Notes under the pieces: generated by a model
What the model saw: only the letters and a program-made list of their open reading frames with translations
Told to the model about the DNA's origin: nothing
Database searches by the model: none
Shown: positions 25,232 through 34,671 of the stretch, piece after piece
Layout: every line of letters starts with the position of its first letter
Numbering within the stretch: position 1 is the stretch's first letter
Assembly: GCF_030817495.1 (NCBI RefSeq)
Contig: NZ_JAUSZK010000001.1
Coordinates: 310,001 to 374,000, forward strand
Length of the DNA: 64,000 bases
Origin: Streptomyces sp. V3I7
Lineage (GTDB): Bacteria; Actinomycetota; Actinomycetes; Streptomycetales; Streptomycetaceae
Reading direction: 5' to 3'
Program-made: the position numbers and the translations under genes

Positions 25232-25744
25232 TCAGTACGAGCGTTGATCACCAGGTGGCCGCCGCTGAAGTCCGCTTGGGTCGCCGTGCCCGAACCTCGG
25301 TGTCTGTGGGCGACCGGCGGCGGCGCTGGCCGCCACGCCCAGAAGCAGCCCGATGGCGCCGACGACGACGTTGTTCACGATGGTCCTGGTGGTGCTGACA
25401 TCACCGGCGACGACCCAGGGGGCGATGATGGTCCACACCCCCAGTGCGCACGCGGCCCACGCCATGCTGTGCGTGCGCTCGTACGCGCGGCCGAAACCGC
25501 CGCTCATCAAGAGGGCGTAGGCGATGCCGACGATGAGGTTGTTGACCGCCAGCGTCGACACGGTGCTGAACCCTGCGATCCATGGGGAGGCCGCCAGGTA
25601 GACCCCTGCGAGGAACGCCAGCGCTTCGATGGCTTGGGCCCTGGGAGTACTGGTGGCGCGCTCCGCCATCTCGTGACGGTTGCGCATGGCGATGATGTCG
25701 GGATGGGTTTCCATCGACGGCCTCGGGGAGGTTGTCACCTCCAT
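25232..25744 (-). CDS. SPW-repeat membrane protein
   Basis: 170 aa. Four hydrophobic helices in two similar pairs: 'EALAFLAGVYLAASPWIAGF' then 'NLIVGIAYALLMS', and 'ACALGVWTIIAPWVVAGDVS' then 'NNVVVGAIGLLLG'. The S/A-P-W motif at each pair (SPWIAGF, APWVVAG) defines the SPW repeat family, a small inner-membrane family of unknown function. The start is ambiguous: ATG 25744 has GGAGG only 2 nt upstream, while the next in-frame GTG (25738) would place the same GGAGG 8 nt away. Two 16-bp direct repeats lie just upstream. Confidence 0.8.
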   Translation of the reverse strand: MEVTTSPRPSMETHPDIIAMRNRHEMAERATSTPRAQAIEALAFLAGVYLAASPWIAGFSTVSTLAVNNLIVGIAYALLMSGGFGRAYERTHSMAWAACALGVWTIIAPWVVAGDVSTTRTIVNNVVVGAIGLLLGVAASAAAGRPQTPRFGHGDPSGLQRRPPGDQRSY

Positions 25745-25754
25745 CACCTCCGAT

Positions 25755-25787
25755 AGTTCGGTCCGATATACAGTTCGGTCGGATATA
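25755..25787. promoter_or_regulatory. Paired 16-bp direct repeats before the SPW gene
   Basis: AGTTCGGTCCGATATA (25755-25770) and AGTTCGGTCGGATATA (25772-25787) differ at one base and are 17 bp apart start to start. They sit 11-43 bp upstream of the SPW start, in the core promoter, and look like a two-site activator or repressor binding region. The binding protein is unknown. Confidence 0.55.
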
Positions 25788-25902
25788 AGGCGACCAACGG
25801 GTACCCCCGCTGCGGAACGATTCACCAGCCCAGCCCACCGGCCAGCGCACGGCCACCCTCCCGCCCTGCGCTGCGGCGCCCGCGGCTCTCTTGCGACCCG
25901 GA

Positions 25903-26625
25903 TCAGGAACGGCCCGGCCGGGACAGCGGACGGGACACGCCCAGGCGGACGTCCCGGACGCCCTGGGAGAAGTGCACCACCGGCTCGCCGAGAGGGCCGG
26001 GGAGGCCCACTGCGGCGGTCAGTGTCTCCTCCAGCGTCTCGACAGCGGCGGCGGCCAGCGGCCATGGTTCGTGTTCCACGGGCGTCGCCCAGAGAACGCC
26101 CATGCTGTGCGTGTACGCCCGCCAGCGCGAGGTCAGCCACACGTCCCGCTCCGTCGGTTCGATCGGCTTGCCGACGTGAACGTCCAGGCGGTAGGAAGCC
26201 CGGCCGGTCCACCGCGAGCCGGTGTACGCGACGGTGTCCCCGTCCGCCAGGACGCGCAGGGTCCCCGGATGGTACGGCGCCCCGATGACACGGGCGCCCA
26301 GCATCAACGGGCAGGAGACCTCGAGGGACAGGAACCACAACCCGTCCTGCCCGTCCCCGTGCCTGACGTAGGTCCGCAGGTTGGTCTCGGCGACGGTCGG
26401 GAGCCCGGGCAGCGTGGGGGGCACGCCGGGAGGGCGCACGCCCGTCATGACAAACGGGGTGAGGCACACCCAGGCGCACCCGTCGTACTCGTCCACGACC
26501 AGTCCCTCCGGCAGCAGAGCCTGGACGGACTCCGTCCGACAGGGCCAGTTGACGAACGTCTGCGTCAGCCAGTCGGCGCGCAGCATCGGCGCGCGCACGT
26601 GATGCTCCGCTGCGTACGACACCAT
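25903..26625 (-). CDS. DUF2071 (YqjF-like) protein
   Basis: 240 aa from ATG 26625. The order of conserved segments 'APMLRADWLTQTFVNWPCRT', 'LLPEGLVVDEYDGCAWVCLT' and 'PTLPGLPTVAETNLRTYVRH' and the late 'WLTSRWRAYT' match DUF2071, a cytosolic family of unknown function related to acetoacetate-decarboxylase-like beta barrels. It is 97 bp downstream of the methyltransferase gene on the same strand. Confidence 0.85.
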   Translation of the reverse strand: MVSYAAEHHVRAPMLRADWLTQTFVNWPCRTESVQALLPEGLVVDEYDGCAWVCLTPFVMTGVRPPGVPPTLPGLPTVAETNLRTYVRHGDGQDGLWFLSLEVSCPLMLGARVIGAPYHPGTLRVLADGDTVAYTGSRWTGRASYRLDVHVGKPIEPTERDVWLTSRWRAYTHSMGVLWATPVEHEPWPLAAAAVETLEETLTAAVGLPGPLGEPVVHFSQGVRDVRLGVSRPLSRPGRS

Positions 26626-26721
26626 GGTCGGCGAGTCCCCCTGTTCGACCTGTGGAAACAAGGGATCGTGCTCGGATGGCGCACAGCGCGCTCCAGTCCG
26701 ACTTCGGACTTGCTCAATCGT

Positions 26722-27384
26722 CTAGCGTCTGGTCGCCCTGATGCGTTCCACCGTGCCGGCCTTGAGGCGTTCGGTCTCCTCGACCTCGAAGCCGGCCGCT
26801 TGCAGCAGGGGCAGTTGGCGTCGGGTGAAGTGCTCGCCCGCCGTACGAGCGGTGATCTGTTCCAGCAGCCACTGCAAGGCATAGACAGGCGGCCAGGTGC
26901 TGTTGATGTGGTCGAGCAGCAGGAGGGTGCCGCGGGGTCTGAGTACGCGGGCCATCTCGCGCAGGGCCTCGGCCGGCTCCGGGATACTGCACAGGGCGAG
27001 GGCGCAGACGACGGTGTCGAAACTGCCGTTCTCGAACGGGAGCGCCTGGGCGTCCCCTTCCAGCAGTTCGGCGTCGATGCCGAGGTCCGCGGCGCGGCGG
27101 CGGGCGATGCCGAGCATCGCCGGGCTGAGATCGATGCCGGTGATCCGTGTGCCGGGCGCGTAGTGGGGCAGACTGCGGCCGGTCCCGACGGCCACCTCCA
27201 GCACACGGCCCGTGGCACGCGCGCCGATCCACTCACGGCCGCCGCCGAACTGGACGCGTTCGAAGAAGGCGATCTGCCGGTCGTATTCCGGCGCCATCCT
27301 GTTCCAGACGCGGACCTGCCGCGCGGTCGCTCTGTCGCGCGCCGTCCCGCCCGTGACGCCCGTGTCGCCAGGTCGTCTGGTCAT
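26722..27384 (-). CDS. Class I SAM-dependent methyltransferase (UbiE-like)
   Basis: 220 aa. SAM-binding motif I is 'GRVLEVAVGTGRSLPHY', acidic loop 'TGIDLSPAMLGIARRRA', and motif 'ALPFENGSFDTVVCALALCS' fits post-I/II of UbiE/Coq5-type enzymes. 'YDRQIAFFERVQFGGGREWI' at the N-terminus resembles phospholipid N-methyltransferase/UbiE relatives. The methyl acceptor is unknown. It is 98 bp downstream of the SufR-like regulator and probably in its regulon. Confidence 0.88.
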   Translation of the reverse strand: MTRRPGDTGVTGGTARDRATARQVRVWNRMAPEYDRQIAFFERVQFGGGREWIGARATGRVLEVAVGTGRSLPHYAPGTRITGIDLSPAMLGIARRRAADLGIDAELLEGDAQALPFENGSFDTVVCALALCSIPEPAEALREMARVLRPRGTLLLLDHINSTWPPVYALQWLLEQITARTAGEHFTRRQLPLLQAAGFEVEETERLKAGTVERIRATRR

Positions 27385-27482
27385 CGGTTGGCCCTCCTTC
27401 CCCGCCTGCCGGGACTCTTACGGCCGGCAGCACGGGCCATCTGTAGCCTGCCCGGCGGCGTGCGGGTCAGGCCGTGACGGGA

Positions 27483-28235
27483 TCAGTGGTCCTGAGCCGC
27501 CTGGCCGTCGCCATCGTCGCCACTCGGGCCGAGCCGCACACAGCATTCGCCCGGCTCTGGGGCGAGGACGGCCTGGAGGCCGTTGACCTTGAGGCCGTCG
27601 AGGTAGCCGCTGAGGAAGGCGTGGTTCATGCCGCACACCAGGTCGGGCGCCTTTGCGGCCAGCGGATGGAAGGGGCAGTTGCGCAGCCGGAGGTGAGTGG
27701 GGGTTTCCCGTACGGGTTCGTAGCCATATTCGTCCAGCAGTTGCTCGCAGGCGGTCAAGCCCCGCTCGGGGCCCAGTCGGCCCGGGCGGATCTCGTCCCG
27801 CGCGCCCTCGCCCAGTTCACGACCACGCTGCTCGGCGGTCCGCATGGCTGACTGAGTGGCGTTCTCGTCGGCGCCCTCGGTCAGGACGGCATCCAGGAGC
27901 AGGTCCGCCAGGAGTTCGTGGCGCCGGTCGGGGATGCTCACGGTGATCTGGGCGCGGGTGGGCTCGTACACCTTCGGCTGCCTGCCGACCTTGCGGATCC
28001 CGCCGGGCGATTCGTAGCGCGCCCGCAGCAGGCCTGCGTCGACCAGCTTGTCGAGGTGGAAGGCGGCGAGCTTGCGGGAGATGCCGACGCTGGCGGCGGC
28101 CTCGTCCCGTGTCACAGCGCGGGAAGCGCGCCGGATGAAGGCGAACATGCGCCGCCGCGAGTCCTCGCTCAGGACGCTGACGGAGTCGATGGCGCTGTGG
28201 GCCGCGCCGGCCCGCGTACTCGGATCGAAAGCCAC
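27483..28235 (-). CDS. HTH regulator with Cys-rich SufR-like C-terminal domain
   Basis: 250 aa. The N-terminal ArsR-type HTH contains 'SRKLAAFHLDKLVDAGLLRA'. The C-terminal part carries 'NCPFHPLAAKAPDLVCGMNH' and 'PGECCVRLGP', the spacing of Cys residues (and NCPF / CGMN context) that in SufR-type regulators ligates a [4Fe-4S] cluster. Predicted role: redox- or iron-sensing repressor of the divergent DUF2231-FolE operon and perhaps of the methyltransferase and DUF2071 genes. GTG 28235 is the likely start; the upstream sequence does not look coding. Fe-S binding is inferred from family, not shown. Confidence 0.85.
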   Translation of the reverse strand: MAFDPSTRAGAAHSAIDSVSVLSEDSRRRMFAFIRRASRAVTRDEAAASVGISRKLAAFHLDKLVDAGLLRARYESPGGIRKVGRQPKVYEPTRAQITVSIPDRRHELLADLLLDAVLTEGADENATQSAMRTAEQRGRELGEGARDEIRPGRLGPERGLTACEQLLDEYGYEPVRETPTHLRLRNCPFHPLAAKAPDLVCGMNHAFLSGYLDGLKVNGLQAVLAPEPGECCVRLGPSGDDGDGQAAQDH

Positions 28236-28320
28236 ACGACCACGGTAACGCCCACCTGCATAGGCGCAAGCGGTCTTCACTCGTCGTGGACTGTACGCCT
28301 TGACGCCCACCGGCAATAAG

Positions 28321-28336
28321 ACCAAGATTCATTGGT
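28321..28336. promoter_or_regulatory. Candidate operator ACCAA-N6-TTGGT
   Basis: ACCAAGATTCATTGGT forms a 5-bp perfect inverted repeat with a 6-nt spacer, 19 bp before the DUF2231 start and between it and the divergent SufR-like regulator. It is a natural candidate for the regulator's site. Confidence 0.45.
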
Positions 28337-28355
28337 GAAACCAGAGGAGGTCGCG

Positions 28356-28913
28356 ATGACCCGTGAGTCACAACTTGAGGCGAAGCGTCCGGTCAGCGCC
28401 TCGCTCGCCGGCCCGTACGGCCACCCGTTCCACCCGATCCTGGTGACCGTGCCGATCGGCGCCTGGGTGACCAGCCTGGTGTTCGACATCGCGTCCCACG
28501 TCGTGCACCGTCCCGGATTCCTGACCCAGTCCTCGGAGTGGCTGATCGCGGTCGGTGTGATCGGTGCGCTGCTGGCCGCCATGGTCGGATTCCTCGACCT
28601 GTTCGCCATCCCCGCCGGCACCCCGGCCTTCCGCACCGCCCTGGTGCACATGACGCTGAACCTGCTGGTGACGGCCGCCTACGTCGTCAACTTCCTGTGG
28701 CGCCACGGCGACTACACCGGCGGCGGAAGCGTCGGGATCGGACAGCTCGTGCTGTCCGCGATCAGCGTGGCGGTCCTGGGCGTCTCGGGATTCCTGGGCG
28801 GCAGGCTCGCCTACCGCTACGGCGTGCGCGTCGCCGACGAGACAACCCAGGCCGAGGGATACACCCCCGACCACAGCCGCGCGAGCAGAAGCGCCGCCGG
28901 CATGCCCGAGTGA
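28356..28913 (+). CDS. DUF2231 membrane protein
   Basis: 185 aa with four predicted helices; ATG 28356 has AGAGGAGG about 5 nt upstream. 'GPYGHPFHPILVTVPIGAWV' is the DUF2231 signature (conserved HPFHP), and 'FLDLFAIPAGTPAFRTALVH' and 'NLLVTAAYVVNFLWRH' are the second conserved helices. Conserved His residues suggest heme or metal binding, but the function is unknown. First gene of an operon with a second membrane protein and GTP cyclohydrolase I. Confidence 0.9.
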   Translation: MTRESQLEAKRPVSASLAGPYGHPFHPILVTVPIGAWVTSLVFDIASHVVHRPGFLTQSSEWLIAVGVIGALLAAMVGFLDLFAIPAGTPAFRTALVHMTLNLLVTAAYVVNFLWRHGDYTGGGSVGIGQLVLSAISVAVLGVSGFLGGRLAYRYGVRVADETTQAEGYTPDHSRASRSAAGMPE

Positions 28914-29002
28914 CCCGGCCCCTCAGCCCCGCTTCCTCATCCCCGCTTCGGCGGTCGGCCTCTTCCGGCCGCCTTCGACACCAATCTCACCCGGGAGTTC
29001 CC

Positions 29003-29446
29003 ATGGACATCGCCGCGCTGATCACCTGGGTGGTCACCGCTCTCGGCGGCTTCTACATGCTCGGCATGTGGATCCAACGTGGCGGAATCCGGCAACAGCG
29101 AACCGGCGCCAGCCGCCTGCCCGCCCCTGTCGTGTTCGGCCACTTCGCCCTGGCCGCCGTCGGACTCGTGGTCTGGATCATCTACGTCGTGGCCGACATG
29201 GCCGCCCTGGCGTGGACCGCGTTCGGCCTGCTGTTGCCGGTCGCGCTGCTGGGGTTCGTCATGCTGGCCCGCTGGGTCCCCGTCTACCGCGACCGGGCCG
29301 CATCCGCGGCAACGGCTCAGGGACCCGAATCCACCGTCCCCGCCGAACGGCACTTCCCGGTGGTGGTCGTACTGGCACACGGCCTGCTCGCCGTGGTCAC
29401 CCTCGTCCTGGTCCTGCTCACCGCCCTCGGCATCGGGGGAAGCTGA
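29003..29446 (+). CDS. Four-helix membrane protein
   Basis: 147 aa, ATG 29003 with GGGAG upstream. Four hydrophobic helices: 'LITWVVTALGGFYMLGMWIQ', 'GHFALAAVGLVVWIIYVVAD', 'FGLLLPVALLGFVMLARWVP' and 'VVVVLAHGLLAVVTLVLVLL'. It lacks a family signature I recognise but resembles small actinobacterial integral membrane proteins. It ends 1 bp before the FolE ATG, so the two are co-translated. Confidence 0.8.
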   Translation: MDIAALITWVVTALGGFYMLGMWIQRGGIRQQRTGASRLPAPVVFGHFALAAVGLVVWIIYVVADMAALAWTAFGLLLPVALLGFVMLARWVPVYRDRAASAATAQGPESTVPAERHFPVVVVLAHGLLAVVTLVLVLLTALGIGGS

Positions 29447-29447
29447 C

Positions 29448-30104
29448 ATGCCCGAGCTCCCCATCCGTACCAACGCCCGAACAGATCTGCCTGACGAGGC
29501 CGAAACGGCACCTGCCCGGCCCGCCCTGCGGGTCGTCCACGAGCTCGGAGGCGTCGACCTGGCCGCAGCGGAAGCCGCGGCCGGCCAGTTCCTCAACGCC
29601 CTCGGGATCTCCACCTCCTCGGAGAGCCTGCGCGGCACACCGGGGCGGATGGCTCGCGCGTACGCCGAGCTGTTCAGCCCGCGCCCCTTCGACCTGACCA
29701 CGTTCCCCAACGACGAGGGCTACGACGAACTCGTGCTGGCCCGCCGTATCCCCGTCCGGACCGTCTGCGAACACCATCTGCTGCCGATCGTCGGCACCGC
29801 ACACGTCGGCTACCTGCCCGGCGCCCGGATCCTGGGCCTGTCCAAACTGGCCCGGGTGGTCGAGCACTTCGCCTGCCGCCCCCAGGTACAGGAGCGCCTG
29901 ACCAAGCAGGTCGCCGACTGGCTGCAGGACCATCTGGAGCCCAAGGGCGTGGGTGTGGTCATCGAGGCCGAACACGCCTGCATGACCCTGCGCGGCGTCC
30001 AGGCCACCGGCTCCAGCACCATGACCTCCACGCTGCTCGGCCTGCTGCGCTCCGACGCCAGTTCCCGCAGCGAATTCCTCGGCCTGACCGGAGCAACCTC
30101 ATGA
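29448..30104 (+). CDS. folE: GTP cyclohydrolase I
   Basis: 218 aa. Catalyses GTP to 7,8-dihydroneopterin triphosphate, the first step of folate and pterin biosynthesis. The Zn ligands are visible: 'VRTVCEHHLLPIVGTAHVGY' (Cys and His) and 'EHACMTLRGVQATGSSTMTS' (Cys). 'GLSKLARVVEHFACRPQVQE' is the conserved active-site helix. The gene is the third of an operon with two membrane proteins, not with folB/folK/folP, so it may be a paralogue recruited for a pterin cofactor rather than the housekeeping folE. A terminator follows. Confidence 0.93.
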   Translation: MPELPIRTNARTDLPDEAETAPARPALRVVHELGGVDLAAAEAAAGQFLNALGISTSSESLRGTPGRMARAYAELFSPRPFDLTTFPNDEGYDELVLARRIPVRTVCEHHLLPIVGTAHVGYLPGARILGLSKLARVVEHFACRPQVQERLTKQVADWLQDHLEPKGVGVVIEAEHACMTLRGVQATGSSTMTSTLLGLLRSDASSRSEFLGLTGATS

Positions 30105-30166
30105 CCACGGCACCCCACTGAGCCCAGGGCGCACTCATCCGCGCTTGCGAACCAGCGTGTGGGTCA

Positions 30167-30206
30167 GCGGGCATCAGGCTGCCGGTACCGGCGGCCTGAT
30201 GCCCGC
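30167..30206 (+). terminator. Terminator after folE operon
   Basis: GCGGGCATCAGGC (30167-30179) pairs perfectly with GCCTGATGCCCGC (30194-30206). The loop contains GCCGGTACCGGC, itself a 12-bp palindrome, so the hairpin can extend through the whole element. Confidence 0.85.
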
Positions 30207-30281
30207 AGGACTGAACGGTGGGGGCGAGTGCGGGCAAACCGTGGCGCTGAAGGTCGACGGTGATCGCCCGTATGCCACTCG

Positions 30282-30379
30282 CTTGCGGTATCCGTGACAG
30301 CCCGCTCGGCCGGCAGCCTCAGCAGGCAAACCCAGGCATCAGCTCCACTCCACGTGACCTGCGCCCTGCAAGGGTGACA
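30282..30379. repeat. 98-bp repeat, copy A (left of the biosynthetic cluster)
   Basis: The stretch starting CTTGCGGTATCC and containing CAGCCCGCTCGGCC and TCCACTCCACGTGACC aligns with 60426-60523 in the same orientation, at roughly 80% identity by eye over 98 nt. It runs directly into a transposase C-terminal remnant. The two copies bracket the biosynthetic cluster. Confidence 0.75.
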
Positions 30380-30465
30380 ACAACAAGATCATTCTGATCA
30401 AGCGGCAGATGTACGGTCACGCCCGCTTCCCGCTCCTGCGCCGGCGCGTCCTGCTTGCGAGAGCC
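30373..30465 (+). pseudogene. Transposase C-terminal remnant
   Basis: 'GDNNKIILIKRQMYGHARFP' continuing 'LLRRRVLLARA' matches the conserved C-terminus (N-x-K-x-x-K-R-Q-M-Y-G-R-A-x-F-x-L-L-R-x-R-V-L-L) of ISL3-like / related Streptomyces transposases. Nothing of the catalytic core is present. It lies 19 bp from the end of the convergent epimerase gene and marks the left edge of the cluster. Confidence 0.75.
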
Positions 30466-30483
30466 GTTCACGTACAGTCCCGG

Positions 30484-31928
<1,445 letters not shown>

Positions 31929-33479
31929 TCAGCCGGTGAGTGCCTTGCGGTCGACCTTGCCGTTCGCGTTCAGCGGGAAGGCCTCCTGGTGGACGAAACG
32001 GCCGGGGATCATGTAGACGGGCAGCTGTTCGCGCAGGAAGGACGTCAGTTCCGCCGTCGGGACCTCGTTTCCGGTGTAGTGGGCGACGAGCGTGTCGCCG
32101 AGTTCGCCCGCGCGGGCCACGGTCACAGCCTCGCGGATGGCCGGGTGCCGGGTGAGCGCGGCCTCGATCTCCCCCACCTCGATCCGGTGGCCGCGCACCT
32201 TGACCTGGTCGTCGACGCGGCCGAGGAACACCAGGGAACCGTCCTCGGTGCGCACCCGGTCGCCCGTGCAGTACCAGTGCCGCTCGGTGACGGGCTCCTC
32301 GCCGGTGTGGATGCGGGCGGGGTGGCCCTCCTCCCAGGTGAGGAAGCGGCCCGCGTCGCCGGCCGGGTCGAGGTAGCCGTCGAAGCGCTGGTTGCCGCGC
32401 ACGCACAGTTCGCCGGGGTCAGAGGGGTGGCCGTCCTCGCCGAGCAGGACGTACTCGAGATGCGGCAGCACCTGGCCGATCGGCATGGTGCCGTTGGAGC
32501 CCGGAGCTCGCAGGACGCCGCGCTCGCCGAGGCGCTGGCCGGTGCAGATGATGGAGACCTCGGTGGGGCCGTAGAGGTTGTGCAGTTCCGCGTACGGGGC
32601 TGCGGCCGCCCACTGTTCGGCCTGTGCGGCGATGAGGCGTTCGCCGCCGAACACGATCAGGCGCAGCGAGGGCATGGAGCCCGGGGCGAGCGCTCCGACG
32701 CGGGCCGCGATGTCGCCGACGGAGGGGACGCAGAACCAGTGCGTGATCTGCTTGTCGCGCACGAACGAGGAGGCGCGGGCGATGTCGTCGACGCGCGGGA
32801 CGACGAGGGCGGCGCCGCACCCCCAGGTGACGAAGAGCTCGTACACCGCGACGTCAAAGGTGAGTTCGACGTTCTGCGAGGTGCGGTCGTCGGGTCCGAA
32901 ACCGTACCCCTTGATCATCCACTCGATGAGGGGGACGACGTTGCGATGCCGGATGGGCACGCCGCGCGGGTGTCCGGTGGAGCCCGAGGTATGCAGGATG
33001 TACGCGATGCCGTCCGCCGGGGCGGCGACCGATGCGGCGCTCGCGGCCGGCTGCCCGGCCGGTTCGTCCGGTTCGCTCAGCTCGTCATCGACTACAGGTA
33101 GCAGCAACGCCACCTGCCCTGCGGTCAGTTGGTCGCGCTGCTTGGCGCCCGCCTGGTCGAGGACGATCAGGTCGACATCGGCCGAGGTGGCGATCTCCAG
33201 GTTGCGGGCCGTGGGGAACGTCGGGTTCATCGGGACGACGGTCGCGCCGAGGCGCAATGCGGCCAGGTAGCCGACGTAGGTGGGCAGACTGCGGCCGGCG
33301 AGGATGCCCACCCGGGTGGGCACACCACCGTGTTCCTCGGTGATGCGGGCGGCGAGGCGCCCCGCGGACTGCTCCAGTTCCGCGTAGGTGAGCCGGTGGC
33401 CTTGGACTTCGAGGGCCGTGCGGCCGGGGTGGGCGGCGGCGCTGTCCGCGAACAGCTGGTAGAGGGTGCGGGTGGTCAT
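31929..33479 (-). CDS. Free-standing NRPS adenylation domain
   Basis: 516 aa, ATG 33479. Complete A-domain motifs: A3 'AYILHTSGSTGHPRGVPIRH', A5 'NLYGPTEVS', A7/A8 'YCTGDRVRTEDG' and 'GRVDDQVKVRGHRIEVGEIE', A10 'PLNANGKVDRKAL'. No condensation or carrier domain is attached, so it must charge a PCP in trans, perhaps the free PCP at 52452 or the A-less C-PCP-E protein. Reading the specificity pocket against GrsA positions gives D-V-Y-F-I-F-L-I-I-K, which I cannot match to a known amino acid. Related stand-alone ligases (PltF/PigI-like) load proline. Confidence 0.9.
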   Translation of the reverse strand: MTTRTLYQLFADSAAAHPGRTALEVQGHRLTYAELEQSAGRLAARITEEHGGVPTRVGILAGRSLPTYVGYLAALRLGATVVPMNPTFPTARNLEIATSADVDLIVLDQAGAKQRDQLTAGQVALLLPVVDDELSEPDEPAGQPAASAASVAAPADGIAYILHTSGSTGHPRGVPIRHRNVVPLIEWMIKGYGFGPDDRTSQNVELTFDVAVYELFVTWGCGAALVVPRVDDIARASSFVRDKQITHWFCVPSVGDIAARVGALAPGSMPSLRLIVFGGERLIAAQAEQWAAAAPYAELHNLYGPTEVSIICTGQRLGERGVLRAPGSNGTMPIGQVLPHLEYVLLGEDGHPSDPGELCVRGNQRFDGYLDPAGDAGRFLTWEEGHPARIHTGEEPVTERHWYCTGDRVRTEDGSLVFLGRVDDQVKVRGHRIEVGEIEAALTRHPAIREAVTVARAGELGDTLVAHYTGNEVPTAELTSFLREQLPVYMIPGRFVHQEAFPLNANGKVDRKALTG

Positions 33480-33577
33480 CTCGATTCCTTCGCTGTACGG
33501 AGCTGAACGAGGCTGTGCGGCAGGTGAGCGCGTGGCGGGCGGGTACGGGCCGGTCGGGCGCGGGCCGGTGCGGGCGG

Positions 33578-34612
33578 CTATCCCCAGCCGGGGCGCTCGG
33601 TGATCTCAAGAACGGCGCAGGCCCAGCTGAAGCCGATGCCGCTGCCCGCCAGGACGACCTTGTCGCCGGCGCGCAGCGCACCGGTCTCGGCGAGGTGGGT
33701 GAGGCCGCCGAACTGGTCCCCCGCTCCGGCGTGTCCGATGCCGCTGCCCCACTGCCAGGTGGTGCGCTCCTCCTCGATGCCGAACGTGTCGAGGTAGTCC
33801 CACTGCACCAGGGACTTGCCGACGTTGGGGAAGACGAAGCGGGCGATGCCGTCGAGGTCCGTACCGGCGTCTTCGAGGGCGCCCTTGACCACGTTCTGCA
33901 GGCCCGCGGTGCAGCGCAGCGCCACCTCGGGCAGACCGATCCGGTCCATGTACTCCCGCTTGCGCTCGCGCAGGTCGAGCGGCAGGCCGGTGGAGAAGGG
34001 CGCGTCCGTGAACTTCTCGCCCCGGTACATCTCCTCCAGGTCCGGATCGGAGTCCGCCGCCGTGGCAAGGACACGGGCGAAGCCGCCGCGCCGGGAGACG
34101 ACGGCGGCCGAGCCGCCGTCGCCGAGCACCATCCACTTGTCGCTGTTGTACCGGTCGTAGACCGGCGGGCAGAACTTGTCGGCCGTGGTGACCAGGACGG
34201 CGTCCCGGATGTCCTGGCCGTTGCGGGCGGACAGGTGCGACAGGGCCAGGTCGAGCCCGGCGAGGCCGCCGTTGGAGCCCTGCTTGATCTCCACGGCGGG
34301 CCCCCGGCCCCCGGTGACCTGGTGCTGGACGTAGGAGGCGGGGGTCCAGTGGTCCTGGCCCTGGTGGTGCACGGTCGCGTGCAGGACGAGGCCGATGTCC
34401 TCGCCGGTGTGCCGGGAACGGGCCAGGGCCGGGCGGGCGGCGGCCACGGCCATGTCGGCGGCGCACAGGTCGCCGCCGACGCTGATCGACCGGTAGCCGT
34501 TCCGCTCGTGCTCAAGGGCGTCGTAGCGCCCTTCCGTGACCGCCTGGGCGCAGTCGTCCCGCTTGGGGAAGCAGGAGCCGGTTCCGGCGATGTACATGTC
34601 GTTCCAGCGCAT
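33578..34612 (-). CDS. KAS III-like acyltransferase with Ser nucleophile
   Basis: 344 aa with a beta-ketoacyl-ACP synthase III (FabH/ChlB3/CerJ/DpsC) fold: 'MYIAGTGSCFPKRDD' start, 'VEIKQGSNGGLAGLDLALSH', 'DAVLVTTADKFCPP', 'KWMVLGDGGSAAVVSRRGG' and a C-terminal 'VGHAGAGDQFGGLTHL'-like segment. The catalytic Cys position in FabH (N-A-C-x-G) is here Ser113 in QGSNGG, and the FabH HQAN His region is 'FPNVGKSLVQ'. Such Ser variants (DpsC-type) transfer acyl groups to oxygen, sulfur or nitrogen or act as starter selectors rather than condensing malonyl-ACP. Predicted role: acyl transfer onto a carrier-bound intermediate in this pathway. Confidence 0.88.
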   Translation of the reverse strand: MRWNDMYIAGTGSCFPKRDDCAQAVTEGRYDALEHERNGYRSISVGGDLCAADMAVAAARPALARSRHTGEDIGLVLHATVHHQGQDHWTPASYVQHQVTGGRGPAVEIKQGSNGGLAGLDLALSHLSARNGQDIRDAVLVTTADKFCPPVYDRYNSDKWMVLGDGGSAAVVSRRGGFARVLATAADSDPDLEEMYRGEKFTDAPFSTGLPLDLRERKREYMDRIGLPEVALRCTAGLQNVVKGALEDAGTDLDGIARFVFPNVGKSLVQWDYLDTFGIEEERTTWQWGSGIGHAGAGDQFGGLTHLAETGALRAGDKVVLAGSGIGFSWACAVLEITERPGWG

Positions 34613-34671
34613 GGCCTCGCGGCCCCCTTTCAACGGTGTTTCGTGTGCGCGGTGGCGGTACGACGCCGGGG

